From positions 1 to 11,399 of the forward strand of contig CAZAQB010000107.1 of the NCBI GenBank assembly GCA_964487155.1: a DNA stretch of 11,399 bases, read 5' to 3'. A program made the translations under genes and the position numbers. Below, piece by piece: positions 1-6,144 of this stretch (position 1 is its first letter; every line of letters begins with the position of its first letter). Source of the stretch: CAZAQB01 sp964487155 (GTDB lineage Bacteria; Pseudomonadota; Gammaproteobacteria; Nitrococcales; Nitrococcaceae). The notes beneath the pieces were generated by a model, which saw only the letters and a program-made list of their open reading frames with translations, did no database searches and had not been told where the DNA came from.

Positions 1-164
1 TCTAGCAGTCCTTGAGTGTCCACGCCCTTTTGCAGGGCCTTTTGCATTACCTCGGACCAGTTGACCGCTGAGATCCGGGCTTCCTCCAGCAGCGGATCCA
101 CCCGTTCCGCGCCCGGCTCGTCGTGCAGCCATGCAAGCAGCGCCGAGGCGTCGAGAACGGTCAC
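1..164 (-). CDS. PIN-domain ribonuclease toxin (VapC-like), 3' end beyond window
   Basis: N-terminal 54 residues of a PIN-domain protein, reading from a GTG at 164 and leaving the window before any stop. It opens VTVLDASALLAWLHDEPG, the hydrophobic strand plus first catalytic Asp (D5) and the LLA(W/Y)L helix typical of VapC proteins. A second conserved acidic position, E38, lies in the N-W-S-E-V motif, where PIN domains have a metal-binding Glu. Family knowledge: VapC toxins are Mg-dependent RNases that cut tRNA or rRNA and are held inactive by an antitoxin encoded just upstream. Here the GTG overlaps the antitoxin stop (GTGA), which implies translational coupling and supports the start. The C-terminal half, with the last catalytic Asp residues, is not visible, so activity cannot be judged. 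Confidence 0.82.
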   Translation of the reverse strand, partial: MTVLDASALLAWLHDEPGAERVDPLLEEARISAVNWSEVMQKALQKGVDTQGLL

Positions 165-430
165 CGGCCGCTCTGCTCGCGCTGCGATTCCTCGCGGCGC
201 TCGGCGATAAGCTCCTCAGCGAGGTCCGCTGCGGCGGGTACCTTGGCGAAGCGGGAGCGCAGCCTTCGGCGGATGGCCTCCCGCGGTTCGAGCAGGATCG
301 CATCGCCTACCTGGCGCACGATGAGCCGATCCCCCGGTTTCAGGCCCAGCGCTCGCCGCAGGCGCGCCGGAACTACCACCCGACCGGCGGCACCCAGCGT
401 GGTTTCCGGAAGATCGTGCGGTTCTGTCAT
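161..430 (-). CDS. AbrB/MazE-family antitoxin (SpoVT-AbrB swapped-hairpin domain)
   Basis: An 89-residue protein. Residues about 9-50 (TTLGAAGRVVVPARLRRALG, then LKPGDRLIVRQVGDAILLEP) match the swapped-hairpin AbrB DNA-binding fold: GRVVVPARLR, then LGLKPGD, then a short beta hairpin. The tail (about 51-89) is charged and helical (EAIRRRLRSRF, AEELIAERREESQREQ), as expected for the part of an antitoxin that wraps its toxin. It overlaps the PIN gene by 4 bp, the usual antitoxin-then-toxin order. The inferred role is to bind and neutralise the PIN RNase and to repress its own promoter. The ATG at 430 has only a weak purine stretch (AGCAAG) in front of it. The pairing of an AbrB-type antitoxin with a PIN toxin is well known. 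The chromosomal target and whether the pair is active are unknown. Confidence 0.88.
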   Translation of the reverse strand: MTEPHDLPETTLGAAGRVVVPARLRRALGLKPGDRLIVRQVGDAILLEPREAIRRRLRSRFAKVPAAADLAEELIAERREESQREQSGR

Positions 431-446
431 GTCTTGCTACTCAGGG

Positions 447-456
447 CAGAATTCTG
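447..456. promoter_or_regulatory. Possible operator palindrome upstream of the antitoxin gene
   Basis: CAGAATTCTG is a perfect 10-bp palindrome 17 bp upstream of the antitoxin ATG, in an AT-richer stretch. AbrB-type antitoxins commonly autoregulate by binding inverted repeats near their own promoter, so this is a candidate site. The motif is short and could be chance. No convincing -35/-10 pair could be assigned. Confidence 0.2.
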
Positions 457-541
457 ATGTGCTGGCGTAATTGAGCCACTATGGCATGAACACCGTCGTG
501 CGTCACTTCCGGGGCCCGGGCGGCACATCCGCGGAAGGGGT

Positions 542-561
542 GACACCCCCGGCGCGGTGTC
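542..561 (-). terminator. Weak hairpin just downstream of modC
   Basis: On the minus strand, GACACC and GGTGTC form a 6-bp stem around an 8-nt loop, starting 3 nt after the modC stop codon. No T-run follows (the next bases are C-rich), so this is at best a weak or Rho-assisted terminator for the mod operon. It could equally be chance pairing in GC-rich DNA. Confidence 0.25.
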
Positions 562-563
562 GG

Positions 564-1643
564 TCAGTCCAGCAGGGCAACCGTCTTGATCAGGGCGTAG
601 GTGGGCTGGCACGGTGCCAGCCCCAGGGTCCGGGCGGAGCGGCCGGTGACCTCCGCCAGCAGGCTCTGGCCGTCGGCGAGCTCCAGAAACACCACCTGGC
701 GGCCGGGGGTGGTGGCGTCTTCCACCGCCGTGATCCAGGCGGGCAGCTGGTTGAGGGTGCTGATGTCACGCAGGGGACGACGGCTCAGGGCCACGTCCCG
801 GGCCAGCACCCGCAGCCGGGCCGGCTGGGCGGGTGGCAGCGGGCCGGCGGGTGGGGTCACCCACAAGGTAACCGGGCCGCTGGTGAGGGGGCTGATGCCG
901 TCCGCCTCCGGCGCGCCCAGCTGGCCGCGCAGCACCGACACCGGGCCCTCCTCCTGGAACAGCGGCGAGTCCACTCGGCCCAGGGCCTGGGCCAGGGTCT
1001 GCACCGCGCTGATGCGCCCGTGCTCCATGAACACCACCCGCCGGGCCAGGCGTTCGACCTCGCCGGGCGCGTGGGTGATGTAGAGCGTGGGGATGGCGAA
1101 GCTGTGCACCACGCGCTCCACCAGCCCCAGGATCTCGCCCCGGGCGCGCCAGTCCAGGGCCGCCAGGGGTTCGTCCATCATCAGCAGCCGGGGCCGCGAG
1201 ACCAGGGCCCGGGCGATGGCCACCCGCTGGCGCTCGCCGCCGGAGAGATGGGTCACGGCCCGGTCCATCAGGTGGCTGATGCCCAGCTGCTCCACCACCT
1301 CGCCCGGCTCCGGGCCCTGCCGGCGCGATGCGGGCACCCGGCGCCGGGCGAACTCCAGGTTGCCGGCCACGCTGCGGTGGGGCAGCAGCGCGGCGCCCTG
1401 GAAGACGAAGCCGATGTCGCGGCGCTCCGCCGGCAGGCAGCGCCGCCCGTCCTGCCAGGTCTCGCCCTGAAACCGCAGCCGCCCGCGGGTGCGCCGGTCC
1501 AGCCCCGCCAGCGCCCGCAGCAGGGTGCTCTTGCCGGCGCCGGAGCGCCCGAACAGGACGCTGACGCCGTCGGTCTCCAGCTCGAAGGGGCCGCTGTCGA
1601 GGTGGAAGTCGCCGACGTCCAGGGCCAGCTCCCCCGCCAGCAT
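564..1643 (-). CDS. modC: ModC, ATPase of the molybdate ABC importer
   Basis: A 359-residue cytoplasmic ATPase that powers molybdate uptake through ModB. Visible motifs are Walker A GRSGAGKST (32-40), Q-loop Q82 in FVFQG, signature LSGGERQR (133-140), Walker B LLMMDEP (153-159), D-loop AALD and switch His191. The gap between Walker A and the signature is normal for the family. After about residue 230 comes a C-terminal domain containing ARDVALSRRPLRDISTLNQL (281-300). This is the conserved segment of the TOBE/Mop oxyanion-binding domain and separates ModC from sulfate or spermidine ATPases. In the family this domain binds molybdate and allows trans-inhibition by the substrate. The ATG at 1643 overlaps the modB stop by one base (TGATG), so translation is probably coupled. 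Full length, no defects seen. Confidence 0.96.
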   Translation of the reverse strand: MLAGELALDVGDFHLDSGPFELETDGVSVLFGRSGAGKSTLLRALAGLDRRTRGRLRFQGETWQDGRRCLPAERRDIGFVFQGAALLPHRSVAGNLEFARRRVPASRRQGPEPGEVVEQLGISHLMDRAVTHLSGGERQRVAIARALVSRPRLLMMDEPLAALDWRARGEILGLVERVVHSFAIPTLYITHAPGEVERLARRVVFMEHGRISAVQTLAQALGRVDSPLFQEEGPVSVLRGQLGAPEADGISPLTSGPVTLWVTPPAGPLPPAQPARLRVLARDVALSRRPLRDISTLNQLPAWITAVEDATTPGRQVVFLELADGQSLLAEVTGRSARTLGLAPCQPTYALIKTVALLD

Positions 1644-2335
1644 CAGCCGCCCTCCTGCCGGGGGCGGCGGTTGAGGCTGTAGACCAGGGCCAGGGTCAGC
1701 AGGGAGAACACCACCATCAGGGCGGACAGGGCATGGGCCTGGGCGTACTCCAGGGCCTCCACGTGCTCGAAGATGGCGATGGAGACCATGCGGGTCTCCC
1801 CCTGGATGTTGCCGCCCACCATCAGCACCACGCCGAACTCCCCCACCGTATGGGCGAAAGTGAGCACGGCGGCGACCAGGAAGCCCGACCGCGCCAGCGG
1901 CACCACCACGGTGAAGAAGCGATCCAGGGGGCCGGCCCGCAGCGTGCGGGCGGCATCCAGCACCGGCTCCGGCAGCCCCTGGAAGGCGGCCACCAGGGGC
2001 TGCACGGTGAACGGCAGCGAGAACACGCAGGAGCCGATCACCAGCCCGGTGAAGCTGAAGGTGAGCTGCCCCTCCAGGCCCAGGGGGCGCAGCAGCTCGG
2101 TGACCGGGCCATAGGGGCCCAGCAGGATCAGCAGGTAGAAGCCGAGCACGGTGGGGGGCAGCACCAGCGGCAGGGCCACCGCCGCCTCAAGCAGCGCCCG
2201 CCAGCGCGAGCGCATGCGCGCCATCCACCAGGCGAGCGGCGTGCCCAGCACCAGCAGGGCGAGCGTGGACACGGCCGCCACCTGCAGGGTGAGAACGATG
2301 GGCTGCAGGTCGAGGGAGGTGCCGGCCAGCGTCAA
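1643..2335 (-). CDS. modB: ModB, permease of the molybdate ABC importer
   Basis: A 230-residue inner-membrane permease with about five hydrophobic helices, for example 14-36, 50-72, 92-110 and 195-220. The cytoplasmic EAA loop that docks to ModC is visible as AARTLRAGPLDRFFTVVVPLAR (about 128-149). Other family hallmarks are LPLVLPPTVLGFYLL and TFAHTVGEFGVVLMVGGNI. The length is usual for ModB. The start chosen is TTG at 2335. It has GGGAG 9 nt upstream, and no ATG, GTG or TTG lies between it and the in-frame modA stop, so a rarer start codon is the best reading. It sits 36 bp after modA and overlaps modC by one base, in a single transcription unit. Confidence 0.95.
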   Translation of the reverse strand: MTLAGTSLDLQPIVLTLQVAAVSTLALLVLGTPLAWWMARMRSRWRALLEAAVALPLVLPPTVLGFYLLILLGPYGPVTELLRPLGLEGQLTFSFTGLVIGSCVFSLPFTVQPLVAAFQGLPEPVLDAARTLRAGPLDRFFTVVVPLARSGFLVAAVLTFAHTVGEFGVVLMVGGNIQGETRMVSIAIFEHVEALEYAQAHALSALMVVFSLLTLALVYSLNRRPRQEGG

Positions 2336-2371
2336 GGGTGACGGCTCCCGGGCCGCGGCGGAAGTGCCCGT

Positions 2372-3151
2372 CTACGGGGCTGCCGGGAGTGCGTAGCCGA
2401 AGCGCTCGATGGTCTCACGGGCGTCGGGATCCCTGCGCAGATAGTCCAGGAAAGTGGCTGCCAGTTCGGGCTGGCGGCTGCGGGCCAGGATCACGGCCGC
2501 CTGCTCGATGGGGTCGTAGGCGGAGTCCGGCGGCTGCCAGCTCTCGCCTGTGCCGCGCATCGGGCTGTCCGGGTCCAGCAACTGCGAGAGGGCGACGAAG
2601 CCCAGTTGTGCGTTGCCGGTGGCGACGTACTGGAAGGTGGCCGCGATGTTGGAACCCTGCACCAGCTTGCCGGAACTCGCCAGCTCGCGGTAGACGCCCA
2701 GGCCCTCCAGCACCTGCCGGGCGGCCCGGCCGTAGGGGGCGGTCTTGGGCGAGGCGATGGCGAGATGGGCATAGTCCATGGCCCGAATCACCTGCGGCCC
2801 GCTGCCCGCCACCGGCAGGCTCCGGCTGTAGAGCGCGATGCGGCCGGCGGCATAGACGAACAGGGAGTCCTCCAGGGCGGTGCCGGCTTCCACCAGCAGT
2901 TGCGGCCGGAGGGTGTCGGCCGCCAGGAATGCATCGAACGGGGCACCCTGGTTGATCTGATGGTAGAGGCTGCCGGTGGAGGCGAAGGCGAAGCGCACGG
3001 CATGGCCGGTGCGGGCCTCCCAGGCCCGGCCCAGCTGCTGGGCGGTCTTGGTGAAGTTTGCCGCCACCGCGACGCGCAGCACCTCGGCCTGGCCAGGCCC
3101 GGCCAGGGTGAGACCGAGCAGTGCCGCTGTCATCCCCATTACTCGCAGCAT
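2372..3151 (-). CDS. modA: ModA, periplasmic molybdate-binding protein
   Basis: A 259-residue secreted protein. Residues 1-22 form a signal peptide with probable cleavage at GQA|E. The mature start EVLRVAVAANFTKTAQQL is characteristic of ModA. Next come AFASTGSLYHQINQGAPFD (55-73), which supplies Ser/Thr backbone ligands of the oxyanion pocket, and FLAADTLRPQLL. The C-terminal lobe contains IASPKTAPYGRAA (132-144) and QYVATGNAQLGFVALSQL (174-191), both conserved in this type 2 periplasmic-binding-protein family. It captures molybdate (tungstate in some homologues) and delivers it to ModB. A strong AGGAGG lies 5 nt before the ATG, stronger than any other ribosome site in the operon. This fits the usual need for excess binding protein. 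It is the first gene of modABC and diverges from selO. Confidence 0.96.
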   Translation of the reverse strand: MLRVMGMTAALLGLTLAGPGQAEVLRVAVAANFTKTAQQLGRAWEARTGHAVRFAFASTGSLYHQINQGAPFDAFLAADTLRPQLLVEAGTALEDSLFVYAAGRIALYSRSLPVAGSGPQVIRAMDYAHLAIASPKTAPYGRAARQVLEGLGVYRELASSGKLVQGSNIAATFQYVATGNAQLGFVALSQLLDPDSPMRGTGESWQPPDSAYDPIEQAAVILARSRQPELAATFLDYLRRDPDARETIERFGYALPAAP

Positions 3152-3240
3152 GGAAACCTCCTGGCCGAGCGGTCCGGTTGACCGGCTCCGGCGTCGTCGC
3201 GGCGCCGGCCGATCGTTGACCCACCGCCTCGCCGCCCACA

Positions 3241-3272
3241 GTATTACGGTTATACCTGAGTAAATTACTCAG
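3241..3272. promoter_or_regulatory. AT-rich double palindrome in the divergent modA/selO control region
   Basis: Two inverted repeats abut here. The first, GTATTACGGTTATAC (3241-3255), has 7-bp arms around a central G with one mismatch. The second, CTGAGTAAATTACTCAG (3256-3272), has perfect 8-bp arms around a single A. Together they make an AT-rich island in otherwise very GC-rich DNA, 29 bp before the selO ATG and 90 bp before the modA ATG. Such islands usually hold promoters and repressor sites. The GTTATA core of the first repeat loosely recalls half of a ModE molybdate-repressor box, but the full ModE consensus is not present. Regulator and promoter positions are inference. Read as RNA from selO, the second repeat could also form a leader hairpin. 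Confidence 0.45.
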
Positions 3273-3300
3273 AAACCCGACACCTCCGGGAGGGGATGAC

Positions 3301-4806
3301 ATGAGTGTGCCCCAGGGTTGCAGCCCGCAGCCCCTCGCCTTTGACAATAGCTATGCGCGGCTGCCGGAGCAGTTCCATGTCCGGCTGGATCCCATGCCGG
3401 TGGCGGCGCCCGAGCTGCTGCGGCTGAACCGCGAGCTGGCCGCGGAGCTGGGCCTGGATGCCGCCTACCTGGCGAGCTCCGAGGGCGTCGAGGTGCTGGC
3501 CGGCAACCGGGCACCGCCGGGCGCCGAACCCCTGGCCATGGCCTATGCCGGCCACCAGTTCGGCCATTTCGTCCCCAGCCTGGGGGACGGGCGGGCGGTG
3601 CTGCTGGGCGAGCTGCGGGATCGGCAGGGCCGGCGCCGGGACCTGCAGCTCAAGGGCGCCGGACGTACGCCTTTCGCCCGGGGCGGCGATGGGCGGGCGC
3701 CCCTCGGCCCGGTGATCCGCGAATACATCGTCAGCGAGGCGATGCACGGCCTGGGCATCCCCACGACCCGCAGCCTGGCCGCGGTGGCCAGCGGCGAGAC
3801 CGTCTACCGGGACAACGGCCCGGAGCCCGGCGGCGTGCTGGCGCGGGTCGCGGCCAGCCACGTGCGGGTGGGCACCTTCGAGTATTTCGCGCGCCGGGGC
3901 GACGTGGACTCCGTGAGGCGCCTCGCCGACTACGTCGTCCAGCGCCACTATCCCGAGCTTGGCGGCGCGGACGACCCCTACGCCGGGGTGCTGGAGCAGG
4001 TCATCCAGCGCCAGGCGCGGCTGATCGCCCAGTGGATGGGCGTGGGTTTCATCCACGGCGTCATGAACACCGACAACATGACCGTGTCCGGGGAAACCAT
4101 CGACTTCGGCCCCTGCGCCTTCATGGACGCCCACCATCCGGAAACCGTGTACAGCTTTGTGGATCGTGGTGGGCGCTACGCCTACGGCCAGCAGCCCCGC
4201 ATCGGCCACTGGAACCTGGCCCGCTTCGCCGAGTGCCTGCTGCCGCTGCTGGCCGACGAGCAGGAGGCGGCCGTGGAGAAGGCCCATGGGCTGCTCGATG
4301 CCTACCCGGAGGCCTTCGAGAGCCAGTATTTCACGCTGCTGGCGGCCAAGCTGGGCCTGTCCGGAACCCGGGATGGCGATCGGGACCTGGCCGTGGACCT
4401 GCTCGGTCGGATGGCGGAGCAGGGGGTGGACCACACCCTGACCTTCCGGCGGCTGGCCGATGTGGATCCGGAGGGCCCGGCGGATGACGAGCCGGTGCGC
4501 CGCCTGTTCGACGATCCGGCGGCGTTCGACGCCTGGGCGGCGGACTGGCGGCGCCGGCTGGCGGCGCAGGGCGGCGACGCCGCCGAGCGCCGCGCGCGGA
4601 TGCGCGCCGTGAACCCCGCCTACATCCCGCGCAACCACCGTGTGGAGCAGGCCATCGCGGCCGTCGTGGAGGCCGGAGACATGGCCCCCATGGAGGAGCT
4701 GCTGGCGGTGGTGAGCCAGCCGTTCGACGAGCATCCTGAGCTGGAACATCTGGCGCGTCCTCCGGAGCCGGGGGAAGTGGTGCGCAACACGTTCTGCGGG
4801 ACCTGA
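3301..4806 (+). CDS. selO: SelO (YdiU), protein adenylyltransferase of the pseudokinase fold
   Basis: A 501-residue protein, normal SelO length. SelO family members use a kinase-like fold with ATP bound in flipped orientation to transfer AMP to Ser/Thr/Tyr of target proteins, with links to redox stress. Landmarks are the N-terminal FDNSYARLP (14-22); the glycine-rich AYAGHQFGHFVPSLGDGRAV (81-100); K118 in LQLKGAGRTPFAR, the ATP-phosphate Lys; E141 in the helix REYIVSEAMHGLGIPTTRSL; and the active-site segment GFIHGVMNTDNM (249-260), then IDFGPCAFMD with D268 as the DFG-like metal ligand. The last residues, NTFCGT, are the usual bacterial C-terminus, with Cys499 where eukaryotic homologues place selenocysteine. 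GGAGGGG lies 5 nt before the ATG. It is monocistronic and divergent from modABC. All key residues are present, so an active enzyme is expected. Confidence 0.96.
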   Translation: MSVPQGCSPQPLAFDNSYARLPEQFHVRLDPMPVAAPELLRLNRELAAELGLDAAYLASSEGVEVLAGNRAPPGAEPLAMAYAGHQFGHFVPSLGDGRAVLLGELRDRQGRRRDLQLKGAGRTPFARGGDGRAPLGPVIREYIVSEAMHGLGIPTTRSLAAVASGETVYRDNGPEPGGVLARVAASHVRVGTFEYFARRGDVDSVRRLADYVVQRHYPELGGADDPYAGVLEQVIQRQARLIAQWMGVGFIHGVMNTDNMTVSGETIDFGPCAFMDAHHPETVYSFVDRGGRYAYGQQPRIGHWNLARFAECLLPLLADEQEAAVEKAHGLLDAYPEAFESQYFTLLAAKLGLSGTRDGDRDLAVDLLGRMAEQGVDHTLTFRRLADVDPEGPADDEPVRRLFDDPAAFDAWAADWRRRLAAQGGDAAERRARMRAVNPAYIPRNHRVEQAIAAVVEAGDMAPMEELLAVVSQPFDEHPELEHLARPPEPGEVVRNTFCGT

Positions 4807-4830
4807 ACCGGCCGCGGGCCGGTTTGTGTG
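4806..4830 (+). terminator. Probable terminator hairpin of selO
   Basis: AACCGGCC (4806-4813), loop GCG, then GGCCGGTT (4817-4824) form a perfect 8-bp GC-rich stem that begins in the last base of the selO stop codon. It is followed by TGTGTGCTCTT, an imperfect T-rich tract. This is a plausible intrinsic terminator, weak because the T-run is interrupted. The downstream arm GCCGGTTTGTGTGCT recurs at 5022 and 5211 within the repeat units. Confidence 0.4.
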
Positions 4831-4850
4831 CTCTTCCCCCTCTCCCCCAG

Positions 4851-4875
4851 CCCCTCTCCCGCGAGGGGAGAGGGG
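4851..4875. repeat. C-tract/G-tract hairpin, interspersed-repeat type
   Basis: CCCCTCTCCC (4851-4860) and GGGAGAGGGG (4866-4875) form a perfect 10-bp stem with loop GCGAG. C-rich/G-rich inverted repeats of this kind are, to my recollection, common dispersed elements in GC-rich proteobacterial intergenic regions. No T-run follows in either direction, so it is not an ordinary intrinsic terminator. The later copies at about 5046-5064 and 5235-5253 have shorter, damaged left arms (a T replaces a G at 5055 and 5244). Confidence 0.5.
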
Positions 4876-4923
4876 AGCGAGAGTTCTACACCCACGGCGA
4901 GGCCTGGGCGTATCGGAGTCGCC

Positions 4924-4960
4924 GTAGCAGGCCCGTAGGTCGGCTGCTACCGCAGCCGAC
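4924..4960. repeat. REP-like stem-loop with a competing stem, copy 1
   Basis: GTCGGCTGC (4939-4947), loop TACC, then GCAGCCGAC (4952-4960) form a perfect 9-bp stem. It is preceded by the GTAGG motif common in short dispersed palindromes. The upstream GTAGCAG (4924-4930) is perfectly complementary to CTGCTAC (4944-4950), so a second 7-bp stem would exclude the first. Either strand's RNA could fold this way. It is probably a REP-family element, and a regulatory switch is only a possibility. Confidence 0.5.
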
Positions 4961-5112
4961 ATCTCCGCCCGCGGTGGCCGAGGCCGGCCCGCCCGATCTG
5001 GCCGCCTGCTCCCGGCCGCCAGCCGGTTTGTGTGCTTGCCCCCCCTCCCGCGAGTGGAGAGGGGAGCGAGAGTTCTACACCCACGGCGAGGCCTGGGCGT
5101 ATCGGAGTCGCC

Positions 5113-5149
5113 GTAGCAGGCCCGTAGGTCGGCTGCTACCGCAGCCGAC
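5113..5149. repeat. REP-like stem-loop with a competing stem, copy 2
   Basis: Exact second copy, 189 bp downstream of the first, inside the tandem duplication. The main stem is 5128-5136 with 5141-5149, and the alternative stem is 5113-5119 with 5133-5139. It lies in the 3' flank of both selO and urtE, so it would be transcribed by read-through from either side. Confidence 0.5.
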
Positions 5150-5270
5150 ATCTCCGCCCGCGGTGGCCGAGGCCGGCCCGCCCGATCTGGCCGCCTGCTC
5201 CCGGCCGCCAGCCGGTTTGTGTGCTTGCCCCCCCTCCCGCGAGTGGAGAGGGGAGCGAGAGCCGGCCCGC

Positions 5271-5960
5271 TCAGACCGTGAGGTACTCCCGCACCAGCTT
5301 GTCGTCCAGGCTGTCCATGGGGCCGGCGGCCACCACCCGGCCCCGGTCCAGCAGGGTGAAGCGGTCCGCCACCCGGCGGGCGAAGGGCAGCTTCTGTTCC
5401 ACCAGCAGCACCGTCAGCCCCTGCTCCCGGTTGAGCCGGCGGATGATCTCGCCGATCTCCCGCACGATGTTGGGCTGAATGCCTTCGGTGGGTTCGTCCA
5501 GGATCAGCAGCCGGGGCTCAAGGCACAGCGCCCGGCCGATGGCGAGCTGCTGCTGCTGGCCGCCGGAGAGATCCCCGCCGCGGCGGCCGCGCATCTGCGC
5601 CAGCACCGGGAACAGCTCGTGCACCAGTTCGGGGATGTCCTTGCGGCCCAGCGCGGCCCGGGCGATGCGCAGGTTCTCCTCCACGCTCAGCAGCGGGAAG
5701 ATGTCCCGCCCCTGAGGCACGTAGCCCATGCCCAGCCGGGCCCGGGCCTGCGGCGGGCGCGTGCCCAGCAGCTCGCCGTCCAGGCGGATCTCGCCGGAGC
5801 TCGCCGGCAGCAGGCCCATCAGGGTCTTCAGCACCGTGGTCTTGCCCACCCCGTTGCGTCCCATGAGGCACATGCAGGCCCCCTCGGGCACCTCCAGGTC
5901 CACGTCCCACAGGGTGTGGCTCTGGCCGTAGTGCTGGTTCAGTCCGGCGACGCTCAGCAT
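5271..5960 (-). CDS. urtE: UrtE, second ATPase of the urea ABC importer
   Basis: A 229-residue LivF-like ATPase. Motifs are Walker A GRNGVGKTT (34-42), Q-loop Q83 in YVPQGRDIFP, signature LSGGQQQQLAIGRAL (131-145), Walker B LLILDEP (151-157) and EGIQPNIVREIG (159-170). The last is a stretch that separates UrtE from the branched-chain amino acid ATPase LivF. The switch His is replaced by Gln189 in LLVEQKLPFA, normal for the LivF/UrtE branch and not a defect. The C-terminus VREYLTV is also typical of UrtE. It pairs with UrtD under the UrtB-UrtC channel. The ATG at 5960 is the only in-frame start after a TAA 24 nt upstream. The nearest ribosome-site-like GGAAG is 14 nt away, so initiation may be inefficient. 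It is separated from urtD by a 184-bp repeat-bearing gap, unlike the tight joints elsewhere in the operon. Confidence 0.96.
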   Translation of the reverse strand: MLSVAGLNQHYGQSHTLWDVDLEVPEGACMCLMGRNGVGKTTVLKTLMGLLPASSGEIRLDGELLGTRPPQARARLGMGYVPQGRDIFPLLSVEENLRIARAALGRKDIPELVHELFPVLAQMRGRRGGDLSGGQQQQLAIGRALCLEPRLLILDEPTEGIQPNIVREIGEIIRRLNREQGLTVLLVEQKLPFARRVADRFTLLDRGRVVAAGPMDSLDDKLVREYLTV

Positions 5961-5985
5961 GGCGCTGCACCCGGCTTCCTGTTAT

Positions 5986-6135
5986 GGCCGCAGATGAACG
6001 CGGATGAACGCTGATCTTTGGGCTCAAGCCACCGCAGATCGCCGCTGCCCCACGCCGCCGGAGAAAGTTGCTGCGTCTGAGTCACTGCCCGACACCTTCC
6101 TCCGAATCTGCGCCCATCTGCGTCCATCTGTGGCC
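5986..6135. repeat. 150-bp element with imperfect inverted ends, inserted between urtD and urtE
   Basis: The left end (5986-6015) and the reverse complement of the right end (6106-6135) match at 24 of 30 positions by eye, both starting GGCC. Each end is itself a decamer repeat: GCAGATGAAC, GCGGATGAAC, GCTGATC on the left, and the related ACAGATGGAC, GCAGATGGGC, GCAGAT on the right. The roughly 90-bp centre has no clear ORF. The base texture (GATGAAC, CATCTGCGTCCATCTGTGG) differs from its neighbours and resembles a widely scattered bacterial repeat I recall, whose mechanism is not known to me. It occupies most of the urtD-urtE gap, and transcription of urtE must cross it. Confidence 0.75.
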
Positions 6136-6144
6136 CAAAACCCC

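Larger units (their letters stand above)
4867..5261. repeat. Perfect 189-bp tandem duplication plus partial third copy
   Basis: Bases 4867-5055 and 5056-5244 read as identical by eye. A third copy begins at 5245 and diverges after 5261. To the left, a related but longer segment starts at 4818 (GCCGGTTTGTGTGCT), carrying about 15 extra bases in its C-tract relative to the copies starting at 5022 and 5211. The array is therefore about 2.2 units. Identity over 189 bp implies a recent duplication or ongoing homogenisation. The unit length is a multiple of three, so open frames pass through it on both strands. These have arginine/proline-rich, GC-driven composition and no ribosome site, and I do not regard them as genes. 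This array fills the selO-urtE gap, where both genes converge. Confidence 0.95.

Noticed and set aside
471..1682. A 403-codon plus-strand open frame opposite modC
   Set aside because: The minus-strand frame is a complete ModC with every ATPase motif. This one is a Gly/Gln/His-rich shadow.
2336..2371. A separate promoter or small gene between modA and modB
   Set aside because: The gap is just 36 bp and is accounted for by the GGGAG ribosome site of modB. No promoter-like AT-rich segment is seen.
3241..3255. A definite ModE operator for modABC
   Set aside because: Only a partial half-site resemblance (GTTATA). The two-arm spacing of a ModE box is absent, so it was kept only as an unassigned palindrome.
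3265..5151. A 628-codon open frame on the minus strand opposite selO
   Set aside because: It lies antisense to a full-length, motif-complete selO, has a His/Arg/Gly/Pro-rich composition typical of GC-rich shadows, and is extended only because the 189-bp repeat is a multiple of three. It also contains the repeated segment twice. No ribosome site and no recognisable domain.
4818..5261. A CRISPR array
   Set aside because: There are only about two units of 189 bp with no short-repeat/variable-spacer pattern. Whole units are identical, which marks a tandem duplication.
4824..6014. A 396-codon plus-strand open frame running through the tandem repeat and across urtE
   Set aside because: It is antisense to urtE for most of its length and otherwise reads through non-coding repeats. 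Composition is low-complexity Gln/His/Ala, with no domain.
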